From Bog-756 sp963745955 (GTDB lineage Bacteria; Actinomycetota; Acidimicrobiia; Acidimicrobiales; RAAP-2): DNA of 64,000 nucleotides. The stretch spans positions 1 to 64,000 of the forward strand of contig CAVUZI010000014.1 in assembly GCA_963745955.1 (NCBI GenBank), read 5' to 3'. The position numbers and the translations under genes are program-made. A model generated the notes under the pieces. It was not told where the DNA came from. It ran no database searches and was given only the letters and a program-made list of their open reading frames with translations. Shown piece by piece: positions 24,583 through 34,934 of the stretch. Every line of letters starts with the position of its first letter. Position 1 is the stretch's first letter.

Positions 24583-26257
24583 ATGGTTGACGGTATGGCC
24601 GGTCCAACGCAAGAGGTTGCCGAACTGATCGTGCGTTGCCTGGAGAACGAAGGCGTCAACTATGTGTTCGGTATCCCCGGTGAGGAGAACATCCGGCTGG
24701 TGGAGGCCTTGTCTCGGTCTCCGATCCGTTTCGTTCTGGTCCGACATGAACAGGGCGCCTCATTCATGGCCGAGACCTACGGGAGGCTCACCGGGCGGGC
24801 CGGGGTGTGCTCGGCCACGCTGGGTCCGGGCGCCATCAATCTCCTGCTCGGCACCGCCGACGCCACCACGAATTCCACTCCGCTGATCGCACTGTCCGCC
24901 CAGGTAGGGATGGACCGGAGCTTCAAGGAATCGCACCAGAGTGTGGACCTGGTGTCGATGTTCGCACCGGTGACCAAGTGGTCGGCCCTCATCGCCACGC
25001 CGGGCGCGGTTACCGAAATGATCCGCAAAGCCTTCAAACTGGCCCAGACCGAACGCCCTGGCGCCGTCTACCTCGCCGTCCCCGAAGATATCGAGAAGAC
25101 TGCGGTTCCGGGCAGCGCGGCACCGTTGCCGATCAACATCCCGCGCCCGGACGAGCCGTCGCCCGCACAGGTGGATCGAGCGGCGTCGATCCTCCGGGCC
25201 GCCGTCAACCCGATCGTGCTGGCCGGCCACGGCGCAACAAGGGCCGAGGCCGGGAAGAGTCTCCGCGCCTTCGCCGAGTCACTCGGTACGCCGGTGGCGA
25301 CCACCTTCCACGGCAAGGGCGTGTTGTCCGACGACCACCCCTTGGCGCTCGGAGCCGTCGGATTCATGCGCCACGACTACGTCAACTTCGGGTTCGACCG
25401 GGCGGACGTTATCGTCAGTGTCGGCTATGAGCTCCAGGAGTTCGACCCGGTCCGGATCAACCCGTGGGGCGACAAGCAGATCATCCACATCCATCGATTC
25501 CCGGCCGAGGTCGACCGTCACTACAACGTCTCGGTGGGCCTACAGGCCGATATCGGGCACAGCCTCGATTCCCTCGCCGCGGCGGTGGACCGGCGATTCG
25601 AGCCGCGAGGGGACGAGCAGCGGATTCGCGCCCTTCTGGCCGACGAGCTCGAACGCGGGCGAGGCCGACGATCGGTTTCCCATGGCTCCAGCGCGCATCG
25701 TCGCTGACACGAGGGCGGCGCTCGGCAATGAGGACATCGTCCTCGTGGATACCGGAGCCCTCAAGATGTGGATGGCCCGCCTCTACCCGACCTATGCGCC
25801 CAATACCTGCCTCATATCGAACGGCCTGTCAACGATGGCATGGTCGGTGCCGGGCGCGATCGGCGCCAAGCTCGCTTGTCCCATGGCCAAGGTGCTGGTG
25901 GCCACCGGGGACGGTGCTTTCCTCATGAACTCCCAGGAGATCGAGACCGCGCTGCGTGAAGGGATCGCCATGGTGATCCTCATCTGGGTGGACGATGCCT
26001 ACGGCCTGATCAGCTGGAAGATGGACCTCGAGCTCGGGCACAACGTGGACACCACGTTCGGAAATCCGGACTTCGTGGCCTATGCCGAAAGCTTCGGAGC
26101 TGTCGGCTACCGGGTCAACGCCGCCGACGAGCTCTTGCCGATTCTGCGCGCCGCGCTGGCCGACCAGACCGTGTCGGTCATCGCATGTCCGGTCGACTAC
26201 TCGGCCAACCGTGAGCTCATCCGCTCACTTGGCGAGCTCGACGAAGGACTCTCCTGA
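24583..26257 (+). CDS. Acetolactate-synthase-like ThDP enzyme (one frameshift)
   Basis: About 557 residues when the +1 shift near 25660 (ELERG to EADDRF) is repaired. The ThDP-activating Glu is in VRHEQGASFMAETYGR; the N domain starts EVAELIVRCLENEGVNYVFG; the ThDP/Mg motif is GDGAFLMNSQEIETA; HGKGVLSDDHP and QVGMDRSFKESHQSVDL fit catabolic acetolactate synthase relatives. It would condense two pyruvates, but other 2-oxoacid carboligases share this look. Start ATG 24583 or 24595 is undecided; the only Shine-Dalgarno is 15 bp before 24583. No small regulatory subunit is adjacent. Confidence 0.82.
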
Positions 26258-26290
26258 GGAGCCCGGGCCGTGATCTCCGGGTCCCTCTCG

Positions 26291-26350
26291 GATCAAACGC
26301 GACGAACGAGGACCAAACGCGACGAACGAGGACCAAAGGCGACGAACGAG
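26291..26350 (+). repeat. Three 20-bp tandem repeats
   Basis: The unit GAYCAAASGCGACGAACGAG occurs three times without spacers at 26291, 26311 and 26331, in the gap before the channel-like gene. Units differ at two positions. No ORF of note covers it; possible protein-binding array or simple expansion. Confidence 0.7.
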
Positions 26351-26555
26351 CAGCTCGGCGACGAGTGGGTGCCCCTCAGATTCGGCGACGCTCGGGGCTC
26401 GTCTCCTGGGCGGGCATGGAGTTGTTCGTGGGCCGTGGGTACGGCGCGCCCACGTCCTCGGAACCTCTGGGACCGAACCCGGCCACGTGGGCTTCGGCCG
26501 TCAGCCCCGGAACGACTATTCAGCGCCGCCCGGTCCGAGCGTGGGAGGCTGAGGC

Positions 26556-28019
26556 ATGCTCTTGGGTCGTGACCTGGCAGCGGTAGTTGGGGCACTCCTG
26601 ATCATCGCCGGCGGATGGAGCGTGATCGGAACGGTGGTCGTCCCACGGCGGATCCGCAGCCGGCTCACCCGAGCTGTCGCGGTCACCGTCGATGTAACGT
26701 TCCATTTCGTCGCCGACCGCTTCGATTCCTACGAGCCGCGCGATCGGCTTCTGGCCGCCCAGGCCCCGATTCAGCTCATTCTGCAGATTGTCGCGTGGCT
26801 GGCGGTCTTCGAGCTCGGCTTTGCGCTGCTGATGTGGCCGTCCATGGGCACTCAGGGTCTTTCCGGCGCCTTCCAACTGGCCGGCTCGTCGCTGTGCACG
26901 CTCGGTTACTTGGCGCCCCCCAATGGCGCTCCGACGGCGTTGGCCGACCTCGCCGCCCTCGTGGGCCTGGGCACAGTGGCCTTACAGATCGGCTACCTCC
27001 CCACTCTTTACGCTGCATTCAACCGGCGTGAAGGGCTGGTGACGCTGCTGGACTCCCGAGCCGGTGTTCCCTCCTGGGGTCCCGAACTGCTGGCCCGCAC
27101 GCACTACGGCTTGGGCTCCGGGGTCTCGGCCATGGGCGAGCTGCCGGAATTGTTCGAGGAATGGGAGCGCTGGTCGGCTGATGTCTCCGAAAGCCACGCC
27201 ACGTACCTTCCTCTGGTCAATTTCCGCTCCCCGAGACCGCTCTCCTCGTGGGTGACCGCGCAATTGGCCGTGCTTGACGGTGCCGCCCTCTATTTGTCGT
27301 TGGTACCCGATGCCCCTGGTGCGGTGTCCGCCCGTCTCTGCCTGCGCGGCGGCTTCACCTGCCTTACGACCATCGCCCGTGCACGTGGCTTCGCCGTCCC
27401 CGACGATCCAGACCCGAACGACGGCATCGACCTGACATACGAGGAGTTCGTCGATGCCATCGACCGTTTGGCGAGGGTGGACTTCCCCCTCGAGCGCCCA
27501 AACGAAGAGGCATGGCTCGATTTTGTCGGTTGGCGGGTCAACTACGAGGCGGCGGCCTACGCGATCGCGCCGGGCGGTCGACGCCCCGCCGGCGATGTGG
27601 TCGGGTCCTCGTCGGCACCCGATCCCCGTGATCTCTCCGCTTCGGCCGGCGACCTTGCGGGCTGGCAAGCCGCCCCTGCAGGCACCCGAATAGAAGCGGG
27701 AGAGCGTGTCCTGCGGACGACAAACGGTACCTCAGGGGCAGCTCCGCTCAGGGGCGCCGATGAACGCGATCGTCACCGGCGAACGGAAAGCTCAGGACGA
27801 CCAGGCTGGTCACACAATTCGAGAGGATCGATCCTTCCAATAGGGCTCACGGAGCAGTCGCTTGAAGAGTTTTCCACTCGGGTCGCGGGGCATTTCCGTG
27901 ATGAACTCGAGCGCTCGGGGACACTTGTAGCCGGCGAGACGGTCTCGACACCATGCCATGAGCTCTGCCGCCGAGACAGATTCATCACCGAGTTGCTTCT
28001 GGACCACGGCCAGCAATGA
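26556..28019 (+). CDS. Membrane protein, ion-channel-like
   Basis: The frame has 487 residues. N-terminal transmembrane segments at about 5-30 (AAVVGALLIIAGGWSVIGTV), 70-95 and 120-150 flank GSSLCTLGYLAPP, which resembles a degenerate K+-channel pore loop; a large soluble C-terminal domain follows. Related actinobacterial proteins are annotated as two-pore-domain potassium-channel-like, by analogy only. The last 70 codons (27810-28019) run antisense through the 3' end of the acyl-CoA synthetase. They look like non-coding readthrough, so the true stop may be near 27700 with a frameshift. Confidence 0.65.
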   Translation: MLLGRDLAAVVGALLIIAGGWSVIGTVVVPRRIRSRLTRAVAVTVDVTFHFVADRFDSYEPRDRLLAAQAPIQLILQIVAWLAVFELGFALLMWPSMGTQGLSGAFQLAGSSLCTLGYLAPPNGAPTALADLAALVGLGTVALQIGYLPTLYAAFNRREGLVTLLDSRAGVPSWGPELLARTHYGLGSGVSAMGELPELFEEWERWSADVSESHATYLPLVNFRSPRPLSSWVTAQLAVLDGAALYLSLVPDAPGAVSARLCLRGGFTCLTTIARARGFAVPDDPDPNDGIDLTYEEFVDAIDRLARVDFPLERPNEEAWLDFVGWRVNYEAAAYAIAPGGRRPAGDVVGSSSAPDPRDLSASAGDLAGWQAAPAGTRIEAGERVLRTTNGTSGAAPLRGADERDRHRRTESSGRPGWSHNSRGSILPIGLTEQSLEEFSTRVAGHFRDELERSGTLVAGETVSTPCHELCRRDRFITELLLDHGQQ

Positions 28020-29360
28020 CTCCCCCATCTCCTCGTCGGGGATCCCGAACACCGCGACGTCGACCACCTGAGGATGGGTGGCGAGGATCTGTTCGGCCTC
28101 GCGTGGATAGATGTTCACTCCTCCTGAGATAACCATGTCGGATGCACGATCGGTGAGATAGAGATAGCCGTCGGCGTCGAGGTAGCCGACATCGCCCAGC
28201 GTCCTCCATCCCTTCCGGTTCGCCATGTGACCGGTCTTTTCAGGATCATTGTGATACTCAAATTCCCGACCACCGGCGAAATACACGGTGCCGGTCTGGC
28301 CGACAGGAAGATCGACCTCGATGTCGTCGCCGACAATGTGGACCTCGTTGAGCGGCCGCCCGACAGAACCGGGGTGGGCCACCCACTCCTCGGGCCTGAT
28401 GGCGGTCGATCCGATGTCCTCGGTCCCGGCGTAGTACTCGTGGATGATCATGCCCCACCATTCGAGCATCTGCTGCTTGACGGGCACCGGACAGGGAGCC
28501 GCGGCATGGACCACCCACCGCAGGCTCGAGAGATCGTAAGAGTACTTCTCCTCATCTGGCAGCCGAAGCATACGGGTGAACATGGTGGGAACGAATTGGG
28601 CATGTGTGACCCGGTATCGCTCGATGGTTTCGAGGCATCTCGCCGGCTCGAACGACTCCATGACCACGCACGTGGCGCCGAGCCGATGCATCGCCATCGA
28701 GTAGACAAGTGGTGCGGAATGGTACAGCGGAGCGGGGGAGAGGTAGACCGATGTTGCGTCGATTCCCACCCGGCCGATGTTTCCGGCCAGCACGACCGGT
28801 GTCGCGGCGGGATCGCCCATCGGCGTGGCGGACAAGACCTTTCGCACCCCCTTGGGTGCTCCGGTCGTTCCAGACGAATAGAGCATCTCTCGGCCTTCGG
28901 CTTCGTCCGCGATCGGCGTCACCGGCCAGCGCTCCAGTGCGTCGTCGTAGGGCAGAAACGGCGCAGCCTCGCCTCCCGCCACGATGCGCAGTCCTATCCG
29001 CTGCAAGTCGAGGCCCCCGGCTATGTCTGACAGACTTTCCGAAATGAACAAGGCGGTGGCCCCGCAGTCATCGAGGATGTGTTGTGCCTCGCTCCGACGA
29101 AGGTGACTGTTGAGCGCGGTGTAGTAGAGGCCTGATCGTTGAGCCGCCCAGGCGACCTCGAGGAACTCCGAACCATTTTCCATCATCAGGGCAATGTGAT
29201 CGCCGGTTCGCAGTCCAGCATCTCGCAGCAGGTGGGCCAGCCGGTTCGAGCGTTCGTCGAGCTCCCGGTAGGTGGTGACAAGTCCCGATCCGGCCATGAC
29301 GATGGCCGGTCGATCAGGATGTTCCTCGGCTTGAAAGCCCAAGTGGCGCTCGTTGGTCAT
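27810..29360 (-). CDS. AMP-forming acyl-CoA synthetase
   Basis: The product has 516 residues. It activates a carboxylic acid to acyl-AMP and then the CoA thioester. Motifs: YSSGTTGAPKGV (P-loop, residue about 161), YYAGTEDIGST, GWRTLGDVGYLDADGYLYLTD, and the catalytic lysine in PRDPSGKLFKRLL. The family includes fatty acid-, cyclohexanecarboxylate- and steroid-side-chain-activating enzymes; no substrate can be fixed. ATG 29360. Its 3' end overlaps the convergent channel-like reading frame. Confidence 0.92.
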   Translation of the reverse strand: MTNERHLGFQAEEHPDRPAIVMAGSGLVTTYRELDERSNRLAHLLRDAGLRTGDHIALMMENGSEFLEVAWAAQRSGLYYTALNSHLRRSEAQHILDDCGATALFISESLSDIAGGLDLQRIGLRIVAGGEAAPFLPYDDALERWPVTPIADEAEGREMLYSSGTTGAPKGVRKVLSATPMGDPAATPVVLAGNIGRVGIDATSVYLSPAPLYHSAPLVYSMAMHRLGATCVVMESFEPARCLETIERYRVTHAQFVPTMFTRMLRLPDEEKYSYDLSSLRWVVHAAAPCPVPVKQQMLEWWGMIIHEYYAGTEDIGSTAIRPEEWVAHPGSVGRPLNEVHIVGDDIEVDLPVGQTGTVYFAGGREFEYHNDPEKTGHMANRKGWRTLGDVGYLDADGYLYLTDRASDMVISGGVNIYPREAEQILATHPQVVDVAVFGIPDEEMGESLLAVVQKQLGDESVSAAELMAWCRDRLAGYKCPRALEFITEMPRDPSGKLFKRLLREPYWKDRSSRIV

Positions 29361-29662
29361 CCCACCGTCTCCCTCTCTTCACTCCTCGTCCCCGTCGTCC
29401 CTGGGCTATCGACCGTTCGCTCGACGATAACAACGCACAGCGCCCCCTCCGTCCAGAAAGCAGTGGACTTGCCATCTGAATGAAGATCGGCTCGACACAA
29501 CCGGACCCCGGCCTGAGCGCAGGTCAGGGCGACATCCGCTGCCTCACCAACTGGTCGCAACCCGAGTCCGGTCGTCTGCTCGATGAGAGGTCCCGGCGCG
29601 ATTCCTGCTTACTCGATTTGGGTCTCACCGATGCCTCCCGCATCTTGATCAATTGCGCTGCG
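29361..29662. other. Intergenic stretch, no supported gene
   Basis: A 67-codon minus-strand frame (29357-29560) overlaps the acyl-CoA synthetase start by ATGA but has no protein-like character. I see no RNA gene or clear promoter. Confidence 0.4.
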
Positions 29663-30309
29663 TCACCCCCGTCGGACAGTGACCGAGAGAGGGCATTCAA
29701 CCGGCGCATCTTGAATACCCGCGGGCTTGATCTCGATCGGGTTCAAGGGAGCGATGGACCGACCGCCCTGGACCTGGGTCGCCAGTCGAACCTGTGTAGG
29801 CAGCGAAATCCAAGATTCAGAGGCCCACTGCTTCGACGGATTCGGGCTATGCCCCGAATACGAGGTGGGGTGGGTCGGGATATTCGCCTCATCCTGAACG
29901 AGCGGGCTGCGGCTCAACACGATCACGCTGGCAACCAACACGGCGAATGCCAAAAACTCGCCGGCCAGGGCCGCGGCCCCGACATTCAGTCTTTCACCAA
30001 AGAGCACGACTCCCAACACACTTGCCACCAGCGGATCGACGATCGTCAGGCCTGGCTGAGAAGCGGTGAGCGATCCGGCTTGGAAGGCATTGGACGCCAG
30101 GAACATTGCCGCCGCTCCTGCAGCAATCAGGACGTAGGGCGACCAATTGGTGAACACGCCGGCAGGCCCCTGAGAAAGATGAGAGCTGAGCTCTTTGATG
30201 ACCGCCGCCACAAAGCCGAATCCGGACGCTGCGGCGATGCCGAGCAGCGATGCCTTGCGGCTGGCGCTGGGACGAGTGCCATCCCTTCCCGGGAGGTAGG
30301 CGAAGACGG
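29663..30309 (-). pseudogene. DMT/EamA-type transporter, 5'-truncated
   Basis: Only the C-terminal half of a drug/metabolite transporter is present, from PVFAYLPGRDGTRPSASRKA to VASVIVLSRSPLV, with about five transmembrane segments (SPYVLIAAGAAAMFLAS, VDPLVASVLGVVLFGERL, AALAGEFLAFAVLVASVIVL). The N-terminal half (about 150 residues) is absent: homology stops at about 30310, where an unrelated TetR C-terminal domain begins in the opposite direction. A rearrangement broke both genes. Confidence 0.75.
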
Positions 30310-30705
30310 GGCAAGGAACAACTCGGACCGAACGCCCTGTTGCAGGTCGAACGATCGCTGTCGGTGCTCGATGGGTTCAGGCTCGACACTCGGACCGCGC
30401 TCCACATCTTGATGACGATCGATACCTACGTGACGGGGTCGGTGTTCAACGAACTTCGGGAGATCCGGGCCGAAAAGGCGCAGGCCAGGTCCGGACTGAG
30501 TGACACTGAGTTGACTGCTGGGATGACGGCGTGGACAGAGCGCCTCAACGACTCGGGCATGTTCAAGCGACTTGTTCGGGTCTTTGCGGAAGGCATCGAC
30601 CCGGACTCGCCAGAGACGAGGGACGAGCGGTTCGAGTTCGGCCTTGACTGCGTGCTCGACGGGGTGGCCGTCAGGCTCCCGACTACCCAGGAGGGTTTCC
30701 GCTGA
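30310..30705 (+). pseudogene. TetR/AcrR-family regulator, C-terminal domain only
   Basis: From GKEQLGPNALLQVERSL onward the sequence resembles the ligand-binding C-terminal domain of TetR regulators (LDTRTALHILMTIDTYVTGS, then RFEFGLDCVLDGVAVRL). The DNA-binding helix-turn-helix and any start signals are missing, so no functional repressor can be made. It begins exactly where the divergent DMT transporter remnant ends. Confidence 0.7.
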
Positions 30706-30910
30706 GAGCCGAAATGGGCCCGCACCGACGAAGTTCCGGCTAGCACGAGAGCCCGACCGTCGGAACGCTGGCTGCCGCCGCCGCCGTGTCCGGAGGCGCC
30801 TGGCGCGAGCGCCCGCGCGGCCTGCTCCATCGGGTACAGACGAGCGATGCGTGGTGAGGGCCGATCGGTGGCCGGCGGGCTGGCGAGGTCTGCCAACTGG
30901 TGCGTGGGTC

Positions 30911-31255
30911 TCAGTGGAGAAGGCTCTGCCAGTTCGCAGGTACACGGTCCGCAGGTCCGGGCGTCGGCTGCTGGAGCGGATGATGCTCGGGGGCCCGAAG
31001 CGCGGGTCCGTCGCAGAATTCGTTCGACTGATAATCCCAGAACCAGTCTTCACCTGGTTCGTAGCTTCGAATCACCGAGTGGTCCGTGGCCTTGGCGTGA
31101 GCGGTGGCATGTTGACTCGGTGATGTGTCGCAACACCCGATGTGGCCACATTTGGCGCACCGTCTCAAGTGAAGCCACCACCCTCCCGATGCGAGGCATT
31201 CGACGCACCCATCGCCGCTCGGCCGGACGCTCGGGTCTATGCGATCGTTCACCAT
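30911..31255 (-). CDS. UBP-type zinc-finger protein
   Basis: The product has 114 residues. Cys/His spacing follows the ubiquitin-protease-type zinc finger: CVECL, LRRCAKCGHIGCCD, HATAHAKATDH, then SYEPGEDWFWDYQSNEF and a Pro-rich tail. In bacteria this finger stands alone, often next to redox or transport genes; its ligand is unknown. GTG/ATG start at 31255. It is one of the first genes of the stress-like island, followed downstream by the remnant TetR gene in convergent direction. Confidence 0.85.
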   Translation of the reverse strand: MVNDRIDPSVRPSGDGCVECLASGGWWLHLRRCAKCGHIGCCDTSPSQHATAHAKATDHSVIRSYEPGEDWFWDYQSNEFCDGPALRAPEHHPLQQPTPGPADRVPANWQSLLH

Positions 31256-31434
31256 CCTGGCGAGGATAGGCGGATCACCCTCGACCGTCCTCCGGTGGCA
31301 TCGATGTCGGGCCGTCGTGACTGCTCGCCGAACCGTCTGGGGGCCGGGTCACCGCAGTCCGCCTTGGGCGCGGTGGTCAGGGCAAGGGGCATCATCTTTC
31401 TCCTTCGGGTTGGGTTGGTTGGACAAGTGGACCG

Positions 31435-33097
31435 CTACCCTCCACTTCCAGGCTGAAGTCCGTCCTCGCTTCGAACCGAGAAGTACAGCAGGTGACCCTC
31501 TGCCGAGTTGACCCGCTCGAGGTGGATGCGGCGTCCGTAGACGGTGGCCAGGGCGAGGACGGCTGACGCCAGGAGGAGGGCGCCGGCCACGTTGAGGGAG
31601 AGGTTGAGGCCGTGCCCGAAGGCGCCATAGGCGGCGGACACGACCTCGTTCACGATGTGGGCGATGGCGTGGTTCTTGGCCGTGGCCGCCTTGGCCTCGC
31701 CCTGATAGGTGCCGGTGGTGACGGCCGACACCACCAGCGACTGGTAGGCCTTGGGGATCCCGATGGCGGTGAGCTTGCGCACCAGGTTGACGGTCAGCTG
31801 CCCGTTGATGATCGAGCCGAGGACGGCTACCCCGACCACCGCACCGAGCTCCCGGAAGGTGTTGGTGGTGGAGGCGGCCATCCCCGAGTGCTTGGCCGGA
31901 ACCGAACCGAGGGCGGCCGAGGTCACCGGCACCATGGCCATGCCCACCCCCACGCCGGCGAGGAACATGGTCCATCCGATCTGGTCGAAGCCGACGTGCG
32001 GGGTGACCATGGCGTTGGTCAGCAGGATCCCGACCCCGGCCAACAGGCAGCCGGTGGCCATGGGGATCCGAGGGCCCCAGGCCGCCACCCACCGCCCGGT
32101 GAAGAGCGAGGCTGCCACCATCCCGACGGCCAGGGGGACGAAGTCGAGCGCCAGGCCCAGAGGCGAGACGGACACCACGACCTGGAGGTAGAGCGCCACC
32201 ATGAAGAAGATGGCGAAGGTCCCGAAGTAGGCGGTGAAGGCGATGACGCTTGACCCGGCGAAGGCCGGGCGTTTGAAGTAGCGGACGTTGAGCACCGGGT
32301 TCTTGGCTCGCAGCTCGGCCAGGACGAAGGTCACCGCGGCAGCCAGGGCGAAGAAGAACAGGAGGTCGATCCACCAGGTCCGGTAGCCGGCGGTCTCGCC
32401 CAGGATGATGGCGAAGGTCAGCGATCCGAGGGTGAGGGCCCCGAGGAGGAAGCCCGGGATGTCGAACCGGGCCCGGACCGGGTCGGCGCTCTCGGGGAGC
32501 ACGACGGCGGCACCGGCGAAGGCCAGCGCGCCGAAGAAGACGTTGAACCAGAAGATGGCTCGCCACGACCAGCCGAACACCAAGCAGGCTGCCGATGAGT
32601 GGGCCGAGGGCCAATCCCAGGCTGGAGACCGCCGCCCACATGCCGAGGGAACGGGCCCGTTGGGCCCGGTCGGGGTAGAGGTGTCGGATCATCGACAGGG
32701 TGCCCGGCTCAGAGGCGGCGGCGCCGATGCCCATGACCACTCGGCCGGCGATGAGCACGTCGGTGGTGGGGGCCACGGCGGCAATGACCGAGCCGGCGCA
32801 GAACACCGCCACTCCGGCGAGCATCACCTTCTTGCGCCCGAAGAGGTCTCCGACGGTGCCGAAGCTCAGCATCAGGCTGGCGAAGGCAAGGGCATAGCCG
32901 TTCACCACCCACTGCAGCTGGCTGACCGAGGCGTGCAGATCGCTCTGCACATGGGCCAACACCACCGTGACGATGGTGTTGTCGAGGAAGGTCAGGAACA
33001 GGACGAAGAGGAGCGTCGCCAAGGCCAATGATCCGAACCGGCCTTCCACCGGCTTGTCGGTGGGCGCCGGCGACGTCGATGCCAGGGTCATCGGCAC
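31435..33097 (-). CDS. MFS drug exporter, DHA2 (14-TM) family (one frameshift)
   Basis: About 553 residues if the +1 shift near 32578 (GSLLG to VFGWSWRAIFW) is repaired. Family motifs: LDNTIVTVVL (motif D1 of DHA2 pumps), GDLFGRKKVML (motif A), GRVVMGIGAAASEPGTLSMI (motif B/C region) and WRAIFWFNV (motif C). It would export drugs or metabolites by proton antiport. GTG 33097 or ATG 33091. The C-terminal tail after TVYGRRIHLERV is not conserved. Neighbouring TetR remnant may once have been its regulator. Confidence 0.88.
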
Positions 33098-33497
33098 CTC
33101 GATTTCATGTCTTCTTCCCCCACTGGTAGGCCTACGTGCGGGTCCATCAACAGCCGATGCAACCTCTCATCCCGACAATGCCTGCCATCGAGCCCGGTGT
33201 TCTCACCGGCGCCTGTGGCAATCACTCGGCCGTGCTCTGTCGTTTGACGTATACCCCGGGCTGACATCGGACAATCTACCTGTATGAGCGACGTACCCAG
33301 GTGACCGCGACAGGGCGAACCCTTCTGTCGAACACCGACGTCAGGGCTCGACTTGAAGGGCATCGACTTCCGCCAATAGCGATTGGACCATCCAGGCCGG
33401 CAACATACTTCTGAGTGGGTGGGCGTCACGGGCAGCCACTCGGATCGCAGAATTTGCACTGAAGCGGGTCATGGTCGCTCCTCCTCGTCACCGATGA
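33098..33497. other. Intergenic region between MFS pump and NADH dehydrogenase
   Basis: A 123-codon minus-strand frame (33088-33459) runs into the pump start and has no protein-like composition, so I do not call it. The stretch should contain the pump promoter; I see no clear consensus. Confidence 0.4.
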
Positions 33498-34907
33498 CTA
33501 GGTGTGAGTTCCGGATGTGGCTCGATCGGGAGCGCCGGGCAGACGCCTGCCGTTCGATGGGATGCCGTCGCCGGTGAGGGCTCGATGCGTCTGGGCGGGA
33601 GATGCCTCGACTGGGGAGTACCGGTGGTACCCGGCGATGATCCGAGGACCGGACGTCCAATTCAGATAGCGCCAGGTCCAATTGACGAAGACCGTCAGCT
33701 TGTTCCTGAACCCCATCAGGTAGACGAGGTGAAGACCGAACCATGCCGCCCACCCGATCGTGCACCGCAGCACCAGGCCGCCACGGAGCTGGGCGATTGC
33801 GGCTCGCCGGCCGATGGTGGCCATGGTGCCCTTGTCCCGGTAGCGGAAGGGCTTGGTCGGTCGACCGACCGTCTGCGCAAGAATTTGGTTGGCCGCATGG
33901 TGCCCTGATTGGATGGCAACCGGCGCAAGCTGTGGACACAGCTCATCCGAGCCCGGCGCTACCGGGATGGACGCGGCATCTCCGATGGCAAAGGCGCCAT
34001 CGTGCAGAGGGATGGCCAGGTTGAAGTCCACCACCAAACGCCCGCCTCGAGTGGTGTCAGAACCGAGTTCGGTCGCCACCGTTCCACTGGCCGTCACGCC
34101 TCCGGCCCAGATCACCCTGCGGGTCGGGATGACCGATCCGTCCGCGAACTCGACCTCGGTCGGGCCTACCTTCGTGACCATCTTGCCCAGCTCGACCTCG
34201 ATGGAGCGACCTTCGAGCGTTCTCTCCGCATATCGCTGTGCCGAGCGTTTGAACGAGGCGAGTACGTGGTCGAGCCCGTCGATCAGAACGACCCGAGCCA
34301 CCGACCGATCGAACCGGAACCCGTCACGGGATATCGACATGTCGAGCAGTTCGGCAATTGCACCCGAGACCTCGACACCGGTCGGGCCCCCGCCCACGAC
34401 GACGAAATTCAACGTCCCGTCGGAGGAATGCGCAATCTCTCCGTCTGCTTCCTCCAACCGAAGGAGGATGTGGTCTCGCAGATGACGAGCATCTTCCAGG
34501 GTGTACAGAGGATGGGCGTGCTCGGCTGCACCCGGTACGCCGAAGAAGTTGACAACCGAGCCGGAGGCCACGATCAGGAAGTCGAAAGGAATGTCATCGG
34601 CACAGCCGTGGCTGGTCGCGTCATGCTTGACGCCGACGCCTGCGAAACACACCGTCCGCTCATCCCAATCGACCCCGGTGACCGTTCCGAGCCGGAAGTG
34701 GATGTTCGAGTCCCGCCCGATGGCGGCACGCACCGGATAGGCAACATCCGCCGAGTCAAGCCCGGCCGTCGCCACCTCGTAGAGAAGTGGCTGGAACGTC
34801 TGGTGGTTGCGCTGATCGACCAGCGTGACGTGGACCGACTTGTCGGCGAGTGAGCGCGCTGCCGCCAGACCCCCGAATCCGGCACCGACGATGACAACTC
34901 TGTGCAC
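33498..34907 (-). CDS. ndh: Type II NADH dehydrogenase (NDH-2)
   Basis: The product has 469 residues. It passes electrons from NADH to quinone without pumping protons. FAD-binding GAGFGGLAAARSL at the N terminus, RNHQTFQPLLYEVATAGL, NAD-binding VVGGGPTGVEVSG, WAGGV and the second FAD block AFAIGDAAS are all present, followed by QSGHHAANQIL and the C-terminal amphipathic membrane anchor (FGLHLVYLMGFRNKLTVF). GTG 34907 follows AGGAGGT. It lies 27 bp downstream of ftsH on the same strand, so probably one transcript. Confidence 0.94.
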   Translation of the reverse strand: MHRVVIVGAGFGGLAAARSLADKSVHVTLVDQRNHQTFQPLLYEVATAGLDSADVAYPVRAAIGRDSNIHFRLGTVTGVDWDERTVCFAGVGVKHDATSHGCADDIPFDFLIVASGSVVNFFGVPGAAEHAHPLYTLEDARHLRDHILLRLEEADGEIAHSSDGTLNFVVVGGGPTGVEVSGAIAELLDMSISRDGFRFDRSVARVVLIDGLDHVLASFKRSAQRYAERTLEGRSIEVELGKMVTKVGPTEVEFADGSVIPTRRVIWAGGVTASGTVATELGSDTTRGGRLVVDFNLAIPLHDGAFAIGDAASIPVAPGSDELCPQLAPVAIQSGHHAANQILAQTVGRPTKPFRYRDKGTMATIGRRAAIAQLRGGLVLRCTIGWAAWFGLHLVYLMGFRNKLTVFVNWTWRYLNWTSGPRIIAGYHRYSPVEASPAQTHRALTGDGIPSNGRRLPGAPDRATSGTHT

Positions 34908-34934
34908 TGGTACCTCCTGAGCTCGTCGAATCCC

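Noticed and set aside
26291..26350. CRISPR array
   Set aside because: Repeats are contiguous 20-mers with no spacers and no cas genes anywhere in the window.
29357..29560. Small frame upstream of the acyl-CoA synthetase with an ATGA overlap
   Set aside because: Composition is not protein-like and it has no upstream signals; overlap alone is not enough.
33088..33459. Minus-strand frame of 123 codons
   Set aside because: Biased composition, no ribosome-binding site and overlap with the MFS start.
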